From Gammaproteobacteria bacterium (lineage in GTDB: Bacteria; Pseudomonadota; Gammaproteobacteria; Xanthomonadales; Rhodanobacteraceae): a stretch of 64,000 bases of DNA. The stretch spans positions 29,119 to 93,118 of the forward strand of contig JAJPHQ010000032.1 of assembly GCA_021325195.1 (NCBI GenBank), read 5' to 3'. Both the position numbers and the translations under genes were made by a program. Below, in pieces: positions 18,576 to 27,860 of this stretch (its first letter is position 1; each line of letters begins with the position of its first letter). The notes under the pieces were generated by a model. It worked only from the letters and a program-made list of their open reading frames with translations, did no database searches and was not told the origin of the DNA.

Positions 18576-21437
18576 ATGAATCGCAAGCTTCTGGCTTCCG
18601 CCATCTGCGCCAGCCTGTTCGCATCGGGCGTGGCCTGTGCCCAAGACGCGACTTCAAGGGCTACCCAGCCGCAGGATCAGACCACTCCGGCGCAAACCGC
18701 TCCGGCAACCAGGAAAGAAGAAAAGAAAACCCTGCAGGCAATCACCGTCACGGGTTCGCTGATTCCTCAATCGCAGATCGAGACGGCGAACCCCACGGTC
18801 ACCATCACGGCCAAGGACATAGAAGCGCATGGATTCGGCACCGTTGCCGACGTGTTGAAGGCACAGCCGTTGTCCACGGGCGCGGTGCAGGGCAACCAGT
18901 TCACCGCTGGATTCACGCCTGGCGCGCAGACCATCAGCCTGCTGGGCCTGGATCCCGGCTTCACGCTGGTGCTGATCGATGGCCACCCGTTGGCGGATTA
19001 CCCGCTGCTGTACAACGGGCAGAGCAATTTCGTCGACCTGTCCGACATTCCGGTCGGCATGGTCGACCACATCGACGTCCTGCCCGGCAACCAGTCGTCC
19101 ATTTACGGCTCGAGCGCCATCGCCGGCGTCATCAACATCATCCTGAAAGATCACATCAACGGTTATGAACTGAACGTGCGCGGCGGCGGTTACACCGGCG
19201 GCGGCGGCGCGAACGAGCGGCTGGAGTTCCTTGGCGGCTACAACGGCGACAAGCTGGACCTGACCTACGGCATCCAGTTCAAGAACCAGCAGCCGATCTT
19301 CGGTTATCAGCGCGCCCTGAGCAGGTCGACACTGGCCAACCCAGACCCCTACGACCAGTTCGGCGCGCGCACTTTCCTGCGCCTCAACGGGAATACGGGG
19401 AAATACGTGGATCCGGGGCAGGCAACCTGCGCACCGCTGTCGTTCCTGTATGGGGGCACCACGGATTACGAGACCCGGCCCGGACGCGGCAATTACTGCG
19501 GCAGCAAGTTCACCGACGGCTATGCAACGCAATTGAACCAGCAGAAATTCGGCACCGGCTATTTCAACCTCAAGTACCACCTCAACGACAATACCGAGTT
19601 GTACGCAAACGTCCTGTACAACGTCAGTTCGATCCGTTACACGAGCGGGCCGTACTTCTGGAGCGGCATCAAGCCGAACAGCTACATCATCAATTCCAAC
19701 ACGGGTGATTTCGAACTGTTCCAGCACATCTATGCACCCGAGGAAATCGGCGACTGGAAGCTTTACAGCGCCCACAACCTGCAGCGCACCTACAACGCCT
19801 GGGGCGGCGTGCGGGGGACGATCGGCAATTCCGACTGGAATTACGACGTCTTTTTCGCGCGCTCGGGGCAGACCCTCACCCAGAAGCAATACTGGCCGCT
19901 GACGAATGCCGTCGACAACTTCTTCCAGAACCAGTTCCTCGGCCCGTTGCAAGGTAGCACCTATGGATATCAGATCTACGCGCCGAACATTTCCAACTTC
20001 TACAAGCCGATCACGCCCGCGCAGTACGCAACGTTCAACGGTTTGATCGACAGCCGCAATACGACCTGGACGCAGAACTTCAACATGCAGCTCACCAACG
20101 AGGACCTGTTCGATCTGCCGGCGGGTCCGGTGGGCTTTGCCGGTCTGTTCCAGGCGGGCGAGCAGACCTGGTCCAACCCCAACGATCCGCGGGTGATCGC
20201 GGGGGATTTTTACGGATTGACCGGCACCTCCGGACAAGGGGCACGCAACAACTGGGCGTTCTCGGGAGAAATACGGGTGCCGATTTTCAAGATGCTGACC
20301 GCGGACTTGTCGGCCCGGTATGACAGTTACAGCAATCACGGCGGTGGCACCGATCAACGGCCTACCTACAAGTTGGGACTCGAATTCCGCCCGTTCGACA
20401 CCTTGCTGTTCCGCGCCAGCTACGCGACGGCTTTCCGCGCGCCGGACATGGCTTACACTTTCGGCGGCAAGAGCGGCTTCTATACGAGCGTGGTCGACTA
20501 CTACCGTTGTGCCAAGCTCGAGCCGGGGACGCCGATCCAGGACTGCCTGTACAACGGGGTACAGACGTTCGGTTTGCACACCGGGAACCCGGACCTGAAG
20601 TCGATCACCGCGAAGTCCTACGGCCTGGGTGTGGTCTGGTCGCCACTCGCGAATTTCAACGTCAAGGCGGATTACTACAACATCCGCATCGCCAACGAAG
20701 TCCAATTGCAAAGCATCGACGAATTGCTGCGAACCGAGGCTGCATGCCGTCTTGGCCAGTTGGATCCCAACTCGCCCACCTGCATGAACACCTTGGCGCT
20801 GATCGTCCGCAATCCGGCGACGAACAACCCCGGAACATCGTATCAACTGCAGCAAGTCACGATCTTCCCGATCAACGTCGCCAATGAGCGCGTTTCCGGC
20901 ATCCTGGCCTCGCTGAACTACAAATGGGACATCGGTCGCTACGGCACTTTGAACTTCGACGCCAACTACAACGTGACCCTGAAGCACTCGTTCCAGCAGT
21001 ATCCGTTCGATCCCGTCGAGGACCTGCTGCGCAATCCGTTCTATTCCAGCGAGTTCAAGTCCAAGGCGATCGCCGATATCTCCTGGGACATCGGCCCGGT
21101 CTCGGCCACGCTGACGGGCATTCGTTACGGCAAAACACCCAACCTGTATGCGCAGGACAATCCCACCGGTTACGCAACGCCTTGCAGCACGGGCTCGAAG
21201 AACGATCCCTACGTGAAGTGCGCGGGTACCGTGGCGCCATGGACGATCTACAACGCCAGCCTCGCTTACAGGATCAATGACGGCATGACCATCAGCGGCA
21301 TCGTCAACAACATCAAGAACTCGATGCCGCCCAGGGACTCCACCTGGACCAGCAGCCCGTACTACAACGTCTTCAATTACAACGCCTACGGTCGGGAGTA
21401 CTGGCTCGAATTCGACTGGAAGTTCGGGCAGCGCTGA
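18576..21437 (+). CDS. TonB-dependent outer-membrane receptor 2
   Basis: A 953-residue receptor paralogous to receptor 1. The signal peptide MNRKLLASAICASLFASGVACAQ and the preceding TTTTCCGGGGAGCAA leader are almost the same as in receptor 1, which supports both start codons. A TonB-box-like LQAITVTGS leads into the plug (QTISLLGLDPGFTLVLIDGHP, NQSSIYGSSAIAGVINIIL) and a long barrel ending in the aromatic strand YGREYWLEFDWKFG. The ligand is unknown. It is convergent with the sulfotransferase genes, and a hairpin terminator lies between them. Confidence 0.93.
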   Translation: MNRKLLASAICASLFASGVACAQDATSRATQPQDQTTPAQTAPATRKEEKKTLQAITVTGSLIPQSQIETANPTVTITAKDIEAHGFGTVADVLKAQPLSTGAVQGNQFTAGFTPGAQTISLLGLDPGFTLVLIDGHPLADYPLLYNGQSNFVDLSDIPVGMVDHIDVLPGNQSSIYGSSAIAGVINIILKDHINGYELNVRGGGYTGGGGANERLEFLGGYNGDKLDLTYGIQFKNQQPIFGYQRALSRSTLANPDPYDQFGARTFLRLNGNTGKYVDPGQATCAPLSFLYGGTTDYETRPGRGNYCGSKFTDGYATQLNQQKFGTGYFNLKYHLNDNTELYANVLYNVSSIRYTSGPYFWSGIKPNSYIINSNTGDFELFQHIYAPEEIGDWKLYSAHNLQRTYNAWGGVRGTIGNSDWNYDVFFARSGQTLTQKQYWPLTNAVDNFFQNQFLGPLQGSTYGYQIYAPNISNFYKPITPAQYATFNGLIDSRNTTWTQNFNMQLTNEDLFDLPAGPVGFAGLFQAGEQTWSNPNDPRVIAGDFYGLTGTSGQGARNNWAFSGEIRVPIFKMLTADLSARYDSYSNHGGGTDQRPTYKLGLEFRPFDTLLFRASYATAFRAPDMAYTFGGKSGFYTSVVDYYRCAKLEPGTPIQDCLYNGVQTFGLHTGNPDLKSITAKSYGLGVVWSPLANFNVKADYYNIRIANEVQLQSIDELLRTEAACRLGQLDPNSPTCMNTLALIVRNPATNNPGTSYQLQQVTIFPINVANERVSGILASLNYKWDIGRYGTLNFDANYNVTLKHSFQQYPFDPVEDLLRNPFYSSEFKSKAIADISWDIGPVSATLTGIRYGKTPNLYAQDNPTGYATPCSTGSKNDPYVKCAGTVAPWTIYNASLAYRINDGMTISGIVNNIKNSMPPRDSTWTSSPYYNVFNYNAYGREYWLEFDWKFGQR

Positions 21438-21463
21438 GCGAGTGGCTATCCGTTCGCCATCCG

Positions 21464-21494
21464 AAGGACCGGCCGCAAGGCCGGTCCTTGTTTT
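21464..21494 (+). terminator. Intrinsic terminator between convergent receptor 2 and sulfotransferase
   Basis: AAGGACCGGCC and GGCCGGTCCTT form an 11-bp stem with a GCAA tetraloop, followed by GTTTTCC on the plus strand. It probably also shields the convergent minus-strand operon. Confidence 0.85.
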
Positions 21495-21504
21495 CCGCGA
21501 CACT

Positions 21505-23118
21505 TCAGGCAAGCAACCCTGCTGACCGCAGCGCTTCGAACAGTGGCGCCAGTTGCTTCTCGTAGCGCCGCCACGAGCCCAGGTTGCGGGCATGGATGGG
21601 TTCGCGGATCTGCGCGCTGCTGAGCGTGTTCACCGCGGTGGTGTTGCGGGTCAGATCGCTGCACCCGGGGACCTGGCGCAGGCCGCAGTGCGCGAAGATC
21701 GCCGACAGCGTTTGCTCCGGCTTCGTCACCAGCGCGCGGTAATCGACGTCGAATACCACGCCCGGCATCGCTTTGTGCCAGTGCCGCATCAGTTTCCGGT
21801 AGCGGATGTAGTGCGTGGCCAGCGCATCCAGTTGGTAGCTGTAGAGATAGCTGTTGCCGAACAGCGCCCGGTAGTTGGAAAAGCACACGTCCATCGGATC
21901 GCGCACCATGTGCAGGATCGGCGCCCGCGGCAGCGCCCGGTGGATCAGGCCCAGCAGCATGTAGTTGGGCGGCAGCTTGTCCACGTAGAACGGACTGTCC
22001 GGCGCGCGCCATTGCGTCTGTTCGAGATAGCGGCGTCCGAGTTCCGCGTAATCAATGTTCGGAAGCCGCGCCAGCAACGGCGCATCGATCAGGTCGTTGC
22101 CGTGCAGGTTTGCCGCCCAGCGGAGCTGGCGCGGAAAGTCGGTGCGCTCGCCGGTCGATACCACGTCCGGATGGTTGTCGAGCAGGCGGTCCAGCAGGGT
22201 GGTGCCGCTGCGCGGCAGGCCGACGATGAAGATGGGAACCGGCCCTTCGATGACGGCACCGGGGCCGTGAATGAAATCGGCCGTCACGAGTTGCCCGATC
22301 CCCTCGAACGTTTCGTCCTCGTGTCCCGCGTCGGGAGGGCGCCGCGCGTACATGATCGCGTTGCCGCGTTCGAGCGCGGCGAATGCCTCGTCGTAACGGC
22401 CCAGGTCCTCCAGTTCCTTGTATTGCGCGAACTCGAAGGCGGCGTGGTCCTCGCTGCCCTGTTCAACCCGTTGCAACTGCGCGCGGATGTAATCGAGGTG
22501 ATTCGACTCCGCGGTCTGTCGAGACATCCTTGCGAGCGCCAGCGACGCCCTGCCGAACGTCGGCCCCAGTTGCAGGCAGCTTTCGAGCCGGCGCCGCGCT
22601 TCCTTCACCTTGCCGTTGAACTGCATCTGCAGCGCATGGAAGTAGCGGAAATCCGGGTTGTCGAAACCTTGCGCCTGCGCGCGGTCCATCAGCGCAAGCC
22701 CCGCCGGATGATCGCCCAGCATCTGGCAGGCGTGCGCCAGCGCCGTCAACTGGCGGCCGTCCAGATTCCGGTTCCGCGCGTCGTAGCGGGCCAGGCAATC
22801 ACGCGCCGCCGTCATTTCGCCGATCCGCAGCAGGCAATGGACCGTGGTCGCGACGGCATCGGCGTCTTCGGGCATCATCGTGGCAGCCGCGACGGCCTGC
22901 TCGCTGGCTTCGCGCACGCGGCCCTCGTCGAGATAGACGCTGGCCAGCAGCATGCGCGCGGCGATCCGCGCGGGATCGCGTTGCACCAGTGATTCCAGCG
23001 CGACCCGCGCGGCCGTGATCTGGTGCTCGGCGATGTAACGCTGTGCGCGCAGCCACAGCCTCTCGACGAAGGGATCGGCCGGAGTCCGCGAGCGGTCAAT
23101 CGACGACAGGTAGTCCAT
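21505..23118 (-). CDS. TPR-containing sulfotransferase (second of a tandem pair)
   Basis: A 537-residue protein. The N-terminal half is a stack of helical TPR-like repeats (for example ARVALESLVQRDPARIAARMLLASVYL). The C-terminal half is a PAPS-dependent sulfotransferase: the 5'-phosphosulfate loop is FIVGLPRSGTTLLDRLL, and the 3'-phosphate site is in MVRDPMDVCFSNYRALFG. It would transfer sulfate from PAPS to an unknown acceptor, with the TPR region presumably binding a protein partner. The ATG overlaps the end of the upstream paralogue by 23 nt, so the pair is co-translated. No signal peptide is visible. It is the last gene of the glyQ-glyS-sulfotransferase-sulfotransferase unit. Confidence 0.88.
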   Translation of the reverse strand: MDYLSSIDRSRTPADPFVERLWLRAQRYIAEHQITAARVALESLVQRDPARIAARMLLASVYLDEGRVREASEQAVAAATMMPEDADAVATTVHCLLRIGEMTAARDCLARYDARNRNLDGRQLTALAHACQMLGDHPAGLALMDRAQAQGFDNPDFRYFHALQMQFNGKVKEARRRLESCLQLGPTFGRASLALARMSRQTAESNHLDYIRAQLQRVEQGSEDHAAFEFAQYKELEDLGRYDEAFAALERGNAIMYARRPPDAGHEDETFEGIGQLVTADFIHGPGAVIEGPVPIFIVGLPRSGTTLLDRLLDNHPDVVSTGERTDFPRQLRWAANLHGNDLIDAPLLARLPNIDYAELGRRYLEQTQWRAPDSPFYVDKLPPNYMLLGLIHRALPRAPILHMVRDPMDVCFSNYRALFGNSYLYSYQLDALATHYIRYRKLMRHWHKAMPGVVFDVDYRALVTKPEQTLSAIFAHCGLRQVPGCSDLTRNTTAVNTLSSAQIREPIHARNLGSWRRYEKQLAPLFEALRSAGLLA

Positions 23119-24685
23119 GACCGTTCAACGCTTCCCGCAGCGGCTGCAACTGCTGCTCGTAATGGCGCCATTCGCCGAACGCGCGGGTGTGCACGGATTG
23201 CCGGACCTGCGCCGCGCTCGGCGTGGAAACCGCGGCGCCGTTGCGCGCGAGGTCGGCGCAGCCGGGTTCCCAGTCGAGCCCGCAGAAATCGAACACCTTG
23301 CGCAGCGCCGCTTCTGGCTGGCGCACCAGTTCGGCATAGGACACATCCAGGATCGCGCCGGGCATCACCGCGTGCCAGTGTGCCAGCGCGCGCCGGTAAT
23401 CGTGGCAATACTTGGCCAGCGCCGGCAGGTGGTAGCTGTAGGCGCTGGCGTCGCCGAAGAACATGCGCCAGTTCGAAAAGCACGTGTCCATCGGATCACG
23501 CACCAGGTTCAGGATGGGCGCCCGCGGCAATGCGGCGTGGATCACGCCCGCGAGTGCCCAGTTCGGCGAGTGCTTGTCGGTGAAGAAGGCCTTGCCGCGC
23601 GCGCGCCATTGCGTCTGCATGAGATAGCGGCGTCCCACCTCTTGGTAATCGACCCCGGGCAACCGCGCCAGAAAGACATCCGCCCGCGTGTTGCGCGTAT
23701 CGGCCACCCAGTGCAGTTGCGAACCCGCGTCCGGCAATTCGCCGGCCATCGCGACCCGGGAATGGTTGCCCAGCATCCTTTCCAGCAGGGTGGAGCCCGA
23801 ACGCGGCATGCCGATGATGAAGATGGGCTGCGGTCCCTCGGCGGTTTCCGCCGCCGGCCGCAGGATGCCCGGCGAGCACCGCTCCAGGAACCGTTCGATG
23901 CCGGCATTGTGATGGTCCGCCTCGTCGCGGAGCCGCGCGTACATCAGCGCATTGCCGTGCGCGAGCGCATCCCACGCCTCCCCGTAACGGCCGAGATCCT
24001 CGAAGGTCTTGTAACGCGCGAACTCGATGGCCGCATGGTCGGCCGAACCTTGCGCGACGATTCGCAGGCTGCGCTCGATCAGGGCGAGATGATTGTGGTC
24101 GGACGTCTGCCTGCGCAGGCGCACCAGCGGCACCGCCACGCGGCCGTACGCGGGCGCCCGCGCGAGACTGCCGGCCAGCTCCGCCTCGGCCTCGTCCAGA
24201 CGTCCGTTGAACATCAATTCCTCGCCGCGCCGGAAGGCCAGCGCCGGGGTGTCGTGTCCCGCTGCCCTGGCACGGTCCAGCAGCGCCAGCGCTTCGGCAT
24301 GTTCCTCGAGGCGTCTGCGCAAGCCTGCCAGCCGCATCAGCACGCGCGGCGTTCGCGACGCCGCCAGCGCCGGGTGTTCCAGGCAGGCGCGCGCCGCGAG
24401 GACTTCGCCGATTTCCAGCAGGTTCGCCGCCACCGCGCAGAGCGTTTCCGGGTCATCCGATCCCGCCTCGGCGGCGGCGAGTGCGTGCGCCGCGGCATCG
24501 CGGATGCGATCCTCGCGCCAGGCGATCTGCGCCTCCAGCAGCAGCGCCAGCACACCGCGCGGCTCTTCGAGCGGCGACCCGGTCAGCGCCCGGCGCGCGG
24601 CGTCGGGATGCCCCCGCAACAGGTGCATCTGCGCTTCGCGCCAGCGCGGGTCGGAAGCTCGGGCGGTGGCTGCGGCTGCCGCCAT
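23096..24685 (-). CDS. TPR-containing sulfotransferase (first of a tandem pair)
   Basis: A 529-residue paralogue of the next gene with the same plan: N-terminal TPR-like helices, then a sulfotransferase domain with FIIGMPRSGSTLLERML (5'-phosphosulfate loop) and LVRDPMDTCFSNWRMFFG (3'-phosphate site). The ATG at 24685 is preferred over the longer track start because it forms a TGATG overlap with the glyS stop codon, a typical coupling junction. Two adjacent diverged copies suggest distinct acceptors. Related TPR-sulfotransferases are frequent in Xanthomonadales; I infer, without proof, a link to the receptor locus they face. Confidence 0.88.
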   Translation of the reverse strand: MAAAAATARASDPRWREAQMHLLRGHPDAARRALTGSPLEEPRGVLALLLEAQIAWREDRIRDAAAHALAAAEAGSDDPETLCAVAANLLEIGEVLAARACLEHPALAASRTPRVLMRLAGLRRRLEEHAEALALLDRARAAGHDTPALAFRRGEELMFNGRLDEAEAELAGSLARAPAYGRVAVPLVRLRRQTSDHNHLALIERSLRIVAQGSADHAAIEFARYKTFEDLGRYGEAWDALAHGNALMYARLRDEADHHNAGIERFLERCSPGILRPAAETAEGPQPIFIIGMPRSGSTLLERMLGNHSRVAMAGELPDAGSQLHWVADTRNTRADVFLARLPGVDYQEVGRRYLMQTQWRARGKAFFTDKHSPNWALAGVIHAALPRAPILNLVRDPMDTCFSNWRMFFGDASAYSYHLPALAKYCHDYRRALAHWHAVMPGAILDVSYAELVRQPEAALRKVFDFCGLDWEPGCADLARNGAAVSTPSAAQVRQSVHTRAFGEWRHYEQQLQPLREALNGHGLPVVD

Positions 24686-26895
24686 CACAACAGCGCGATG
24701 TCGGCGATCGCGTCGAAGCACGCCTTGATCCGTGCCAGCAGCGCGAGGCGGTTGTCGCGCAGCGCGGTGTCTTCGGCCATCACCAGCACCGAATCGAAGA
24801 ACGCATCGACCGGCTGCTGCAACTCGGCGAGCCGCGCCAGCGCGCCTTCGTAGTCGCGGTGCTGGGCCGCACCATTCAGCCGCCTTGCATTGTCGGCCTG
24901 GGCCGATTGCAACGCCTGCGCCAGCGCTCGTTCCGCCGGTTCGCGCAGCTGGGTGTCGTCGAACGGACGCCGCGCCGCGGCATCCACGTCGATGCCTTCC
25001 TTGCGCAGGATGTTGGCGACGCGCTTGTTGGCGGCGGCGAGGCGTTCGGCTTCCGGCCTTCCGGCAAACGCGGCGACCGCGCGCAGGCGGCGGTCGAAAT
25101 CGGTGAGGCTGGCCGGCCGCACCGCCGCGACCGCCTCGAACTGCTGCGGCGTGAAGCCCTGCTCGGCGTAGTAGCCGCGCAGGCGGTCGAGGATGAAGTC
25201 GCGAAGTTCGCCAGCCAACGCCGCGCGGTGCGCGGCGGTGCTTTTCCCCTCTCCCTTCGGGAGAGGGTGCCCGGCTTCTTGCGACTTCGTACCCTCACCC
25301 CCGGCCCCTCTCCCGGAGTGAGAGGGGAGAAAAGCCGCGTCGGGAATCTGCTCCAGCGCCTCGCGCAGCAAGGCGTCGAGATCGAGATCGAGTTTCCCCT
25401 CGATCAGCGTGCGCGCAAGTCCCAGCGCGGCACGGCGCAGCGCGTAGGGGTCCTTGTTGCCGGTGGGTTTCATGCCGACCGCGAAAATCCCGGCCAGCGT
25501 GTCCAGCTTGTCGGCGATCGACAGGCACTGCGCGAGCGCGCCCCGTGCGATGCCGTCGCTCGCATGGCGCGGACGGTAGAACTCGTCCAGCGCCTGCGCC
25601 ACCTCCGCAGGCTCGCCCTGCGCGGCCGCGTAATGACGGCCCATCACGCCCTGCAGTTCGGGAAATTCGCCGACCATCCGGGTCAGCAGGTCGCAGCGGG
25701 ACAAACCCGCCGCGTGCGCGGCCTGCGCGGCATCCACGTCGATGCCTTGCGCGAACAAGCGGTGCGCGACGCCGCTCGCGAGTTCGGCGACGCGCTCGGT
25801 CTTGTCCCACAGGCTGCCCAGCACGCGTTGCCACACCACGCCGCGCAGGCTCTGCCGGTGCGAGGCCAGCGGGGTTTTCAGATCCTCGTCGAAGAAATAC
25901 TTCGCGTCGGCGAAACGCGGCCGGATCACCCGTTCGAAACCATGACGGATCGGCGCGGGATCCTTTGCCTCGATGTTGGCGACGCCGACGAAGTGTTCGG
26001 TGAGGTTCCCGTCCCCGTCGAACACCGGCACGAACTTCTGGTTGCTGCGCATGGTGGTGACCAGCGCCTCGTGCGGCACGGCGAGATAGTCGCGATCGAA
26101 GGTGCAGGCGATCGCGCAAGGCCATTCGGTGAGGCTGGCGATTTCGTCCAGCAGCGCGCCGTCCAGCCGCGGCGTGCCGGTGCCGCGCGCGGCGCGTGCG
26201 ACTTCCCCGCGGATGCGCTGCCGGCGTTCGTCCGGATCGGCCAGCACCTTCGCGGCGCGCAGCGCATCGACGTAATTGTCGGCATCGACAAGATGCACCG
26301 GCTTGGGGTGCAGGAAGCGATGCCCGCGCGATTGCCGTCCGCTGTTCAGGCCCAGCAGTTCGCCCTCGATCACGCGGTCGCCATGCAGCATCACCAGCCA
26401 GTGCGCGGGACGCACGAAGGTGAAATCGTGGTCGCCCCAGCGCATGGGTTTGGCGATCGGCAGCGCGTCGAGCGCTTCGCGCACGATGTCGGGCACCAGT
26501 TCCGCGGTGCCGCGTCCGGGCGTGACGCTGCGATGCACGAAGCGTTCGCCCCTGGCATCGCTGGTGCGTTCCAGCCGCGTCCAATCGACGCCGCATTTCT
26601 GCGCGAAACCCAGCAGCGCCCTGGTGGGCTGGCCTTGGGGATCCAGCGCGGCGTTGACGTAGGGACCGAGACTCTCGCTGCGCTGCTCGGGTTGAACCGC
26701 CGCGACGGATGGCACATGCACCGCGAGCCGGCGCGGCGTCGCGAATGCGCGCGCGTGTTCGCTGTCGGCGGCGATGCCGCGCCTGGCCAAACCGTCGCGG
26801 ACGCCGCGCAGCAAAGCCTGCGCCAGTTCATCGACGGCATGGATCGGCAACTCCTCCACGCCGATCTCGATCAGCAATGACTTTGCGTCAGCCAT
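24685..26895 (-). CDS. glyS: Glycine--tRNA ligase beta subunit with a repeat-derived insertion
   Basis: A 736-residue beta subunit of the alpha2beta2 glycyl-tRNA synthetase. The N-terminus ([22 protein letters not shown]), the HD-like core and the C-terminal anticodon-binding region are all present, against 689 residues in E. coli. The difference is largely a low-complexity stretch near residues 520-552 ([20 protein letters not shown]) encoded by a palindromic repeat inserted in frame at 25241-25334. It starts 8 nt inside the end of glyQ and overlaps the sulfotransferase start, so the four genes form one operon. Flanking sequence on both sides of the insert aligns with normal GlyS, so the enzyme is probably functional. 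Confidence 0.96.
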   Translation of the reverse strand: MADAKSLLIEIGVEELPIHAVDELAQALLRGVRDGLARRGIAADSEHARAFATPRRLAVHVPSVAAVQPEQRSESLGPYVNAALDPQGQPTRALLGFAQKCGVDWTRLERTSDARGERFVHRSVTPGRGTAELVPDIVREALDALPIAKPMRWGDHDFTFVRPAHWLVMLHGDRVIEGELLGLNSGRQSRGHRFLHPKPVHLVDADNYVDALRAAKVLADPDERRQRIRGEVARAARGTGTPRLDGALLDEIASLTEWPCAIACTFDRDYLAVPHEALVTTMRSNQKFVPVFDGDGNLTEHFVGVANIEAKDPAPIRHGFERVIRPRFADAKYFFDEDLKTPLASHRQSLRGVVWQRVLGSLWDKTERVAELASGVAHRLFAQGIDVDAAQAAHAAGLSRCDLLTRMVGEFPELQGVMGRHYAAAQGEPAEVAQALDEFYRPRHASDGIARGALAQCLSIADKLDTLAGIFAVGMKPTGNKDPYALRRAALGLARTLIEGKLDLDLDALLREALEQIPDAAFLPSHSGRGAGGEGTKSQEAGHPLPKGEGKSTAAHRAALAGELRDFILDRLRGYYAEQGFTPQQFEAVAAVRPASLTDFDRRLRAVAAFAGRPEAERLAAANKRVANILRKEGIDVDAAARRPFDDTQLREPAERALAQALQSAQADNARRLNGAAQHRDYEGALARLAELQQPVDAFFDSVLVMAEDTALRDNRLALLARIKACFDAIADIALL
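25241..25334. repeat. Palindromic repeat element inserted in frame within glyS
   Basis: A 94-bp segment bounded by CTTTTCCCCTCTC and GAGAGGGGAGAAAAG (imperfect terminal inverted repeats). It contains a small CCCTTCGGGAG hairpin and CCCTCACCCCCGGCCCC. This is the type of dispersed GC-rich intergenic repeat that yields spurious PLPKGEG or LTPGPSPG peptides in many proteobacterial genomes. Here it lies inside an essential coding region and adds about 31 residues without breaking the frame. Confidence 0.8.
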
Positions 26896-27775
26896 GCGCC
26901 GCCTCCGCCCGCGCTTCGTGCGGTGCGGCCCACGCCTTCGCCACCGCCTGCGCTAGCGTGCGCACGCGCAGGATGTACCGCTGGCGCTCGGTGACCGAGA
27001 TCGCGCGGCGCGCGTCCAGCAGATTGAAGGTGTGGCTGGCCTTCAGCACCTGCTCGTAGGCGGGCAGCGGCAGCTTCAGCGCGACCAGCTTGCCGGCCTC
27101 GGCCTCGCAGGCGTCGAAGCGGTGGAACAATTCCCGGGTATCGGCGTGCTCGAAGTTGTAGGCGCTCTGCTCGACCTCGTTGCGGCGGAACACGTCGCCG
27201 TAACGCACCGTGCCGTGCGGCGCTTCGGTCCACACCAGATCGAACACGCTGTCCACGTTCTGCAGGTACATCGCGAGGCGTTCGAGACCATAGGTGATCT
27301 CGGCCGTCACCGGTTTGCATTCGAGACCGCCGGCCTGCTGGAAATAGGTGAACTGGGTGATCTCCATCCCGTCCAGCCACACTTCCCAGCCCAGCCCCCA
27401 CGCGCCCAGCGTGGGCGATTCCCAGTTGTCCTCGACCAGGCGCAGGTCGTGCACCAGCGGGTCGATGCCCAGTTCCTTCAACGAGCCGAAATAGCGTTCC
27501 AGCACGTCGTCGGGGTTGGGTTTGAGGACGACCTGGTACTGGTAATACTGCTGCAGGCGATTGGGGTTCTCGCCGTAGCGGCCGTCGGTGGGACGGCGGC
27601 AGGGCTGCACGTAGGCCGCGGCCCAGGGTTCCGGACCCAGCGCGCGCAGGAAGGTCGCCGGATGGAACGTGCCGGCGCCGACCTCGAGGTCCAGCGGCTG
27701 CAGCAGCACGCAACCCTGATCCGCCCAGTAGCGGTTCAGGGTCTGGATCACCTGCTGGAAGGTCGGACCTGCCAA
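26888..27775 (-). CDS. glyQ: Glycine--tRNA ligase alpha subunit
   Basis: A catalytic subunit of about 295 residues that forms glycyl-adenylate and charges tRNA-Gly together with Gly[24 protein letters not shown], the class II motif 2-like region, and [20 protein letters not shown] are characteristic. No ATG is available. The track start is TTG at 27799, but a -10-like TATACT only about 10 nt upstream would make that leaderless. TTG at 27775 has GGGGA five nt upstream and gives the usual length (E. coli 303), so it is preferred. The 3' end overlaps glyS by 8 nt. Confidence 0.94.
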   Translation of the reverse strand: MAGPTFQQVIQTLNRYWADQGCVLLQPLDLEVGAGTFHPATFLRALGPEPWAAAYVQPCRRPTDGRYGENPNRLQQYYQYQVVLKPNPDDVLERYFGSLKELGIDPLVHDLRLVEDNWESPTLGAWGLGWEVWLDGMEITQFTYFQQAGGLECKPVTAEITYGLERLAMYLQNVDSVFDLVWTEAPHGTVRYGDVFRRNEVEQSAYNFEHADTRELFHRFDACEAEAGKLVALKLPLPAYEQVLKASHTFNLLDARRAISVTERQRYILRVRTLAQAVAKAWAAPHEARAEAAHG

Positions 27776-27807
27776 CTGCGTCCCCGGCCGTGCGCGCAAA
27801 GCGCGCT

Positions 27808-27813
27808 AGTATA
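27808..27813 (-). promoter_or_regulatory. -10 element of the glyQ-glyS-sulfotransferase operon
   Basis: TATACT on the minus strand, about 33 nt before the preferred glyQ start, in the 85-nt gap to the divergent ATPase gene. The -35 region at the expected distance (CGCGTC) is poor, so an activator or weak promoter is implied. Confidence 0.4.
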
Positions 27814-27860
27814 GCCGCGAGGCCCGATCCGACGCGGATCGGCGCCCGTATCGCCGGGGC

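Noticed and set aside
24481-26880. 799-residue plus-strand ORF antisense to glyS
   Set aside because: Antisense shadow of glyS; the apparent [11 protein letters not shown] peptide comes from the inserted repeat read on the other strand.
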